Shown one piece after another: positions 5,654 to 6,404 of a DNA stretch of 6,404 nt. Position numbers and translations under genes: made by a program. How positions within the stretch are numbered: the stretch's first letter is position 1; every line of letters starts with the position of its first letter. Origin of the DNA: Cohaesibacteraceae bacterium (lineage in GTDB: Bacteria > Pseudomonadota > Alphaproteobacteria > Rhizobiales > Cohaesibacteraceae); assembly GCA_016764535.1 (NCBI GenBank), contig JAESRR010000286.1, forward strand, positions 1,324-7,727, written 5' to 3'. Below the pieces are notes generated by a model. That model was not told where the DNA came from, ran no database searches, and saw only the letters and a list, made by a program, of their open reading frames with translations.

Positions 5654-6322
5654 TTGAAAGGCAAATTCATCACCTTTGAAGGTGGTGAGGCGGTTGGCAA
5701 ATCGACACAAATCTCGCGCCTCGCAAGACATCTTGTAGATAACAATATTGATGTTGTTACAACCCGCGAACCTGGAGGTTCCGCAGGTGCCGAAATCATG
5801 CGGCATATTCTGAAAACCGGAGCAGCGAGAGCCATGGGCCTTGATGATTTTGGCGAGGCATTGTTGTTCGCTGCAGCACGTGCCGATCATGTTGATGTTA
5901 CAATAAGACCGGCTCTTGAAAGTGGTCAGTGGGTTTTATGTGATCGTTTTGTTGATTCAACCCGGGTTTATCAGGGTACCAGTGGAAAATTGACCAAACA
6001 CGTACTGGATCGACTGGAGCATGTTGCAACAGCTGGCTTGATGCCCGACCTGACATTGTTACTTGATCTTCGAGCAGACATTGGCATTGCACGAGCAAAA
6101 ACACGCCGTGAAGCCACAAATGAGGTTACGGATCGTTTTGAAGCGGAAGATCTGAAAATTCAGGAAAAGTGGCGTCAAACCTATCTGGATATCGCGCGTA
6201 AAAACCGAAAGCGATTTGAAGTTATTGATGCATCACGCTCGATCGACAACATTGGCATTGAAATCTGGTCTGTAGTGAAGAACAGGTATATTGAAAACCA
6301 ATTCAGCAAAGTTAAAGATTAA
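5654..6322 (+). CDS. tmk: Thymidylate (dTMP) kinase
   Basis: It phosphorylates dTMP to dTDP with ATP, an essential step towards dTTP. Numbered from the TTG at 5654 (222 aa), the P-loop is GGEAVGKST (10-18), a variant of the usual GGEGAGKST that keeps the GxxxxGKS frame. REPGG (38-42) binds the dTMP phosphate region. CDRFVDST..YQG (from about 96) is the DR(F/Y) motif, and DRFEAED with nearby arginines forms the lid. Length and motifs are normal for the family. The start is uncertain because no ATG lies before the P-loop. TTG 5654 gives the usual short leader (MKGKFITFEGG) but has AGGA only 3 bases away. TTG 5621 would add 11 residues and overlap the carboxypeptidase end by 10 bases, again with a weak ribosome-binding site. 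With either start, translational coupling to the upstream gene is likely. It overlaps holB by one base. Confidence 0.95.
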   Translation: MKGKFITFEGGEAVGKSTQISRLARHLVDNNIDVVTTREPGGSAGAEIMRHILKTGAARAMGLDDFGEALLFAAARADHVDVTIRPALESGQWVLCDRFVDSTRVYQGTSGKLTKHVLDRLEHVATAGLMPDLTLLLDLRADIGIARAKTRREATNEVTDRFEAEDLKIQEKWRQTYLDIARKNRKRFEVIDASRSIDNIGIEIWSVVKNRYIENQFSKVKD

Positions 6323-6404
6323 TGGCCAAGCTGGACAATAACGTCCCCGGATTTGACGTTCTGGATGGATTTGATGCTCCCTGGCAGCAAAATTCATTGT
6401 TTGG
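6322..6404 (+). CDS. holB: DNA polymerase III subunit delta prime, N-terminal fragment (3' end outside window)
   Basis: The ATG at 6322 shares its A with the tmk stop (TAATG), a classic coupled junction. The 27 whole codons that are visible stay open to the window edge. The residues VLDGFDAP...NSLFG match the start of rhizobial HolB, which I recall as LDG-x-x-xP followed by LFGH before the AAA+ core of the clamp loader. Position directly after tmk is the conserved place for holB in many Proteobacteria. The delta prime subunit is part of the complex that loads the beta sliding clamp at replication forks. The identification rests on a short peptide plus gene order, as the P-loop-like and zinc-binding regions lie outside the window. 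Confidence 0.8.
   Translation, partial: MAKLDNNVPGFDVLDGFDAPWQQNSLF

Overview
The window looks like alphaproteobacterial chromosome, most likely Hyphomicrobiales (Rhizobiales). It shows the junction between a mobile element (left, about 1-2680) and conserved housekeeping DNA (right, about 2678-6404). The lineage call rests on the rlpA - D,D-carboxypeptidase - tmk - holB order beside a tRNA-Ser, which I recall from rhizobial genomes, and on the style of the proteins. I cannot name a genus.

Left part. The window opens inside an unidentified gene whose last 62 codons end at 189. A good sigma70-type promoter (229-257) follows, then a 131-codon conserved hypothetical gene (300-695). Next comes a non-coding stretch rich in inverted repeats (696-826), and then a tightly coupled pair: a 93-codon acidic protein (827-1108) and a large serine recombinase (1105-2793) that overlap by ATGA. 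The recombinase is very probably the element's integrase. Its other genes lie off the left edge.

Junction. A complete class II tRNA-Ser(UGA) gene lies on the minus strand at 2678-2767 with its CCA end encoded, and its 3' end points at the recombinase. The recombinase reading frame has no stop before this boundary. It runs antisense through the whole tRNA and stops at 2791-2793, so its last 38 residues are tRNA and flanking sequence rather than integrase proper. This places the attachment site inside the 3' end of the integrase gene. It also implies that the protein's C-terminus depends on whether the element is integrated or excised, and this is the most interesting point in the window.

Right part. 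A 262-base AT-rich spacer with a near-consensus CtrA-like site leads into rlpA (a septal peptidoglycan lytic transglycosylase-type lipoprotein, 3056-4285). It is followed on the same strand by a PBP5-family D,D-carboxypeptidase (GTG start, 4392-5630), thymidylate kinase tmk (probable TTG start, to 6322) and the first 27 codons of holB (from 6322, cut by the window edge). The set pairs two cell-wall remodelling enzymes with two DNA-synthesis proteins. From the carboxypeptidase onward the genes are so tightly packed (23 bases, then a 1-base TAATG overlap) that they are probably co-transcribed.
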